NCBI RefSeq assembly: GCF_018320785.1
Contig: NC_054875.1
Location: 2,795,001-2,859,000, forward strand
Direction of reading: 5' to 3'
Source of the DNA: Cheilinus undulatus
Taxonomy: Eukaryota > Chordata > Actinopteri > Labriformes > Labridae
Length of the DNA: 64,000 bases
In this document: positions 63,612 through 64,000 of the stretch, piece by piece
How the letters are laid out: the number at the start of each line of letters is the position of its first letter
Position numbering within the stretch: the stretch's first letter is position 1
The notes under the pieces: generated by a model
Seen by the model: the letters and a program-made list of their open reading frames with translations, nothing else
What the model was told of the DNA's origin: nothing
The model's database searches: none
Made by a program: the position numbers and the translations under genes

Positions 63612-64000
63612 TTTGTCCAGAGTGAAACTGGAGACGCAGTAGAAAACAGTAAACCGCTTCCTGTCCTTGAAAGTTTCTTTCACTCACTCACGTTGTCAGT
63701 TCTTTTAAAGTCTGTTTCAGCAGTTGGATTCAGTACCTGGTTAAAGTGGAAGTATTCCCAGTAGAACCAGTACTCCCAGTACTCCCTACTGCTGTCCTCT
63801 CTCAGTGGAAGTGGTGCTGGTTTCTGGAGCTCTCTCTGACCGTATGTGTGTCTCTTCAGGGCAAAGTAACAACCTGTTTCCTGCAGAGGCAGGTGTGAAA
63901 GCGGGGTTTAACCTTGGAGTTTATGGACTATTATCAGTGCCTGAGACAGGTAAGGGGGCGGAGCATCTTCAGAGGAAGAGAGCAGGGTGTAAACAGCTCG
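63612..64000 (-). other. 5' region of the second TRIM gene
   Basis: The frame stays open to 63683 but is probably untranslated. An acceptor-like tgcgtctccag ends near 63628 on the minus strand. A GC box (ggggcgg, 63955-63961) could serve a promoter. The window ends before a start site can be set. Confidence 0.4.

Noticed and set aside
63612-63683. Upstream Met of the second TRIM as the true start
   Set aside because: The 24 extra residues have no family match, while the Met at 63611 has strong context and the normal distance to the RING.

Overview
The window is vertebrate nuclear DNA, almost certainly from a teleost fish of percomorph type. The reasons are split genes with GT/AG introns, two TRIM35-like genes with single-exon coding regions of the kind expanded in fish, a Tc1 transposon with IR/DR-type ends, tRNA-derived SINEs, and very dense hAT-type MITEs and minisatellites. 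The species cannot be named from the sequence alone.

Layout. 1-529 is a 22-bp satellite cut by the window edge. A TRIM gene (RING, B-box, coiled coil, PRY-SPRY) lies at 2499-3947 (+). From about 4.9 to 26 kb I find no host coding gene. That stretch holds several hAT-type MITEs with visible 8-bp target duplications, a 23-bp perfect hairpin, an AAT array, a decayed PIF/Harbinger element split by a hAT insertion, a CCAAT-box promoter-like segment, 2.3 kb of GA/GACA microsatellite, SINE and LINE remnants. At 26107-31042 (+) is an eight-exon TNF-receptor gene of HVEM (TNFRSF14)-like type, with a very short cytoplasmic tail. A Tc1 transposon with a frameshifted transposase follows it at 31177-32787. 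The 33-45.6 kb region is repeats: a degenerate 42-bp AGCTA-rich minisatellite, a broken LINE, other LINE ends, and a 4-kb element filled with a TTTTGCCAC minisatellite. RENBP (N-acylglucosamine 2-epimerase) runs from about 46.0 to 58.3 kb (+). Its ten coding exons can be joined in frame to 404 residues, and its introns 1, 2, 7 and 8 carry transposon insertions. Two MITEs in opposite orientation sit at 60.4-61.6 kb. A second TRIM gene, with an intact RING, is at 62223-63611 (-), so the two TRIM genes face each other across the window.

Functional theme. TRIM proteins are ubiquitin-ligase-type proteins often linked to innate immunity, HVEM-like receptors act in immune costimulation, and RENBP works in amino-sugar (sialic acid) metabolism. 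Nothing in the sequence ties these genes into one pathway. The most unusual feature is one GTGGCAAAA-type minisatellite core inside at least five DNA-transposon-like elements whose ends differ, together with recent tandem expansion of that core and of one element's terminal sequence.
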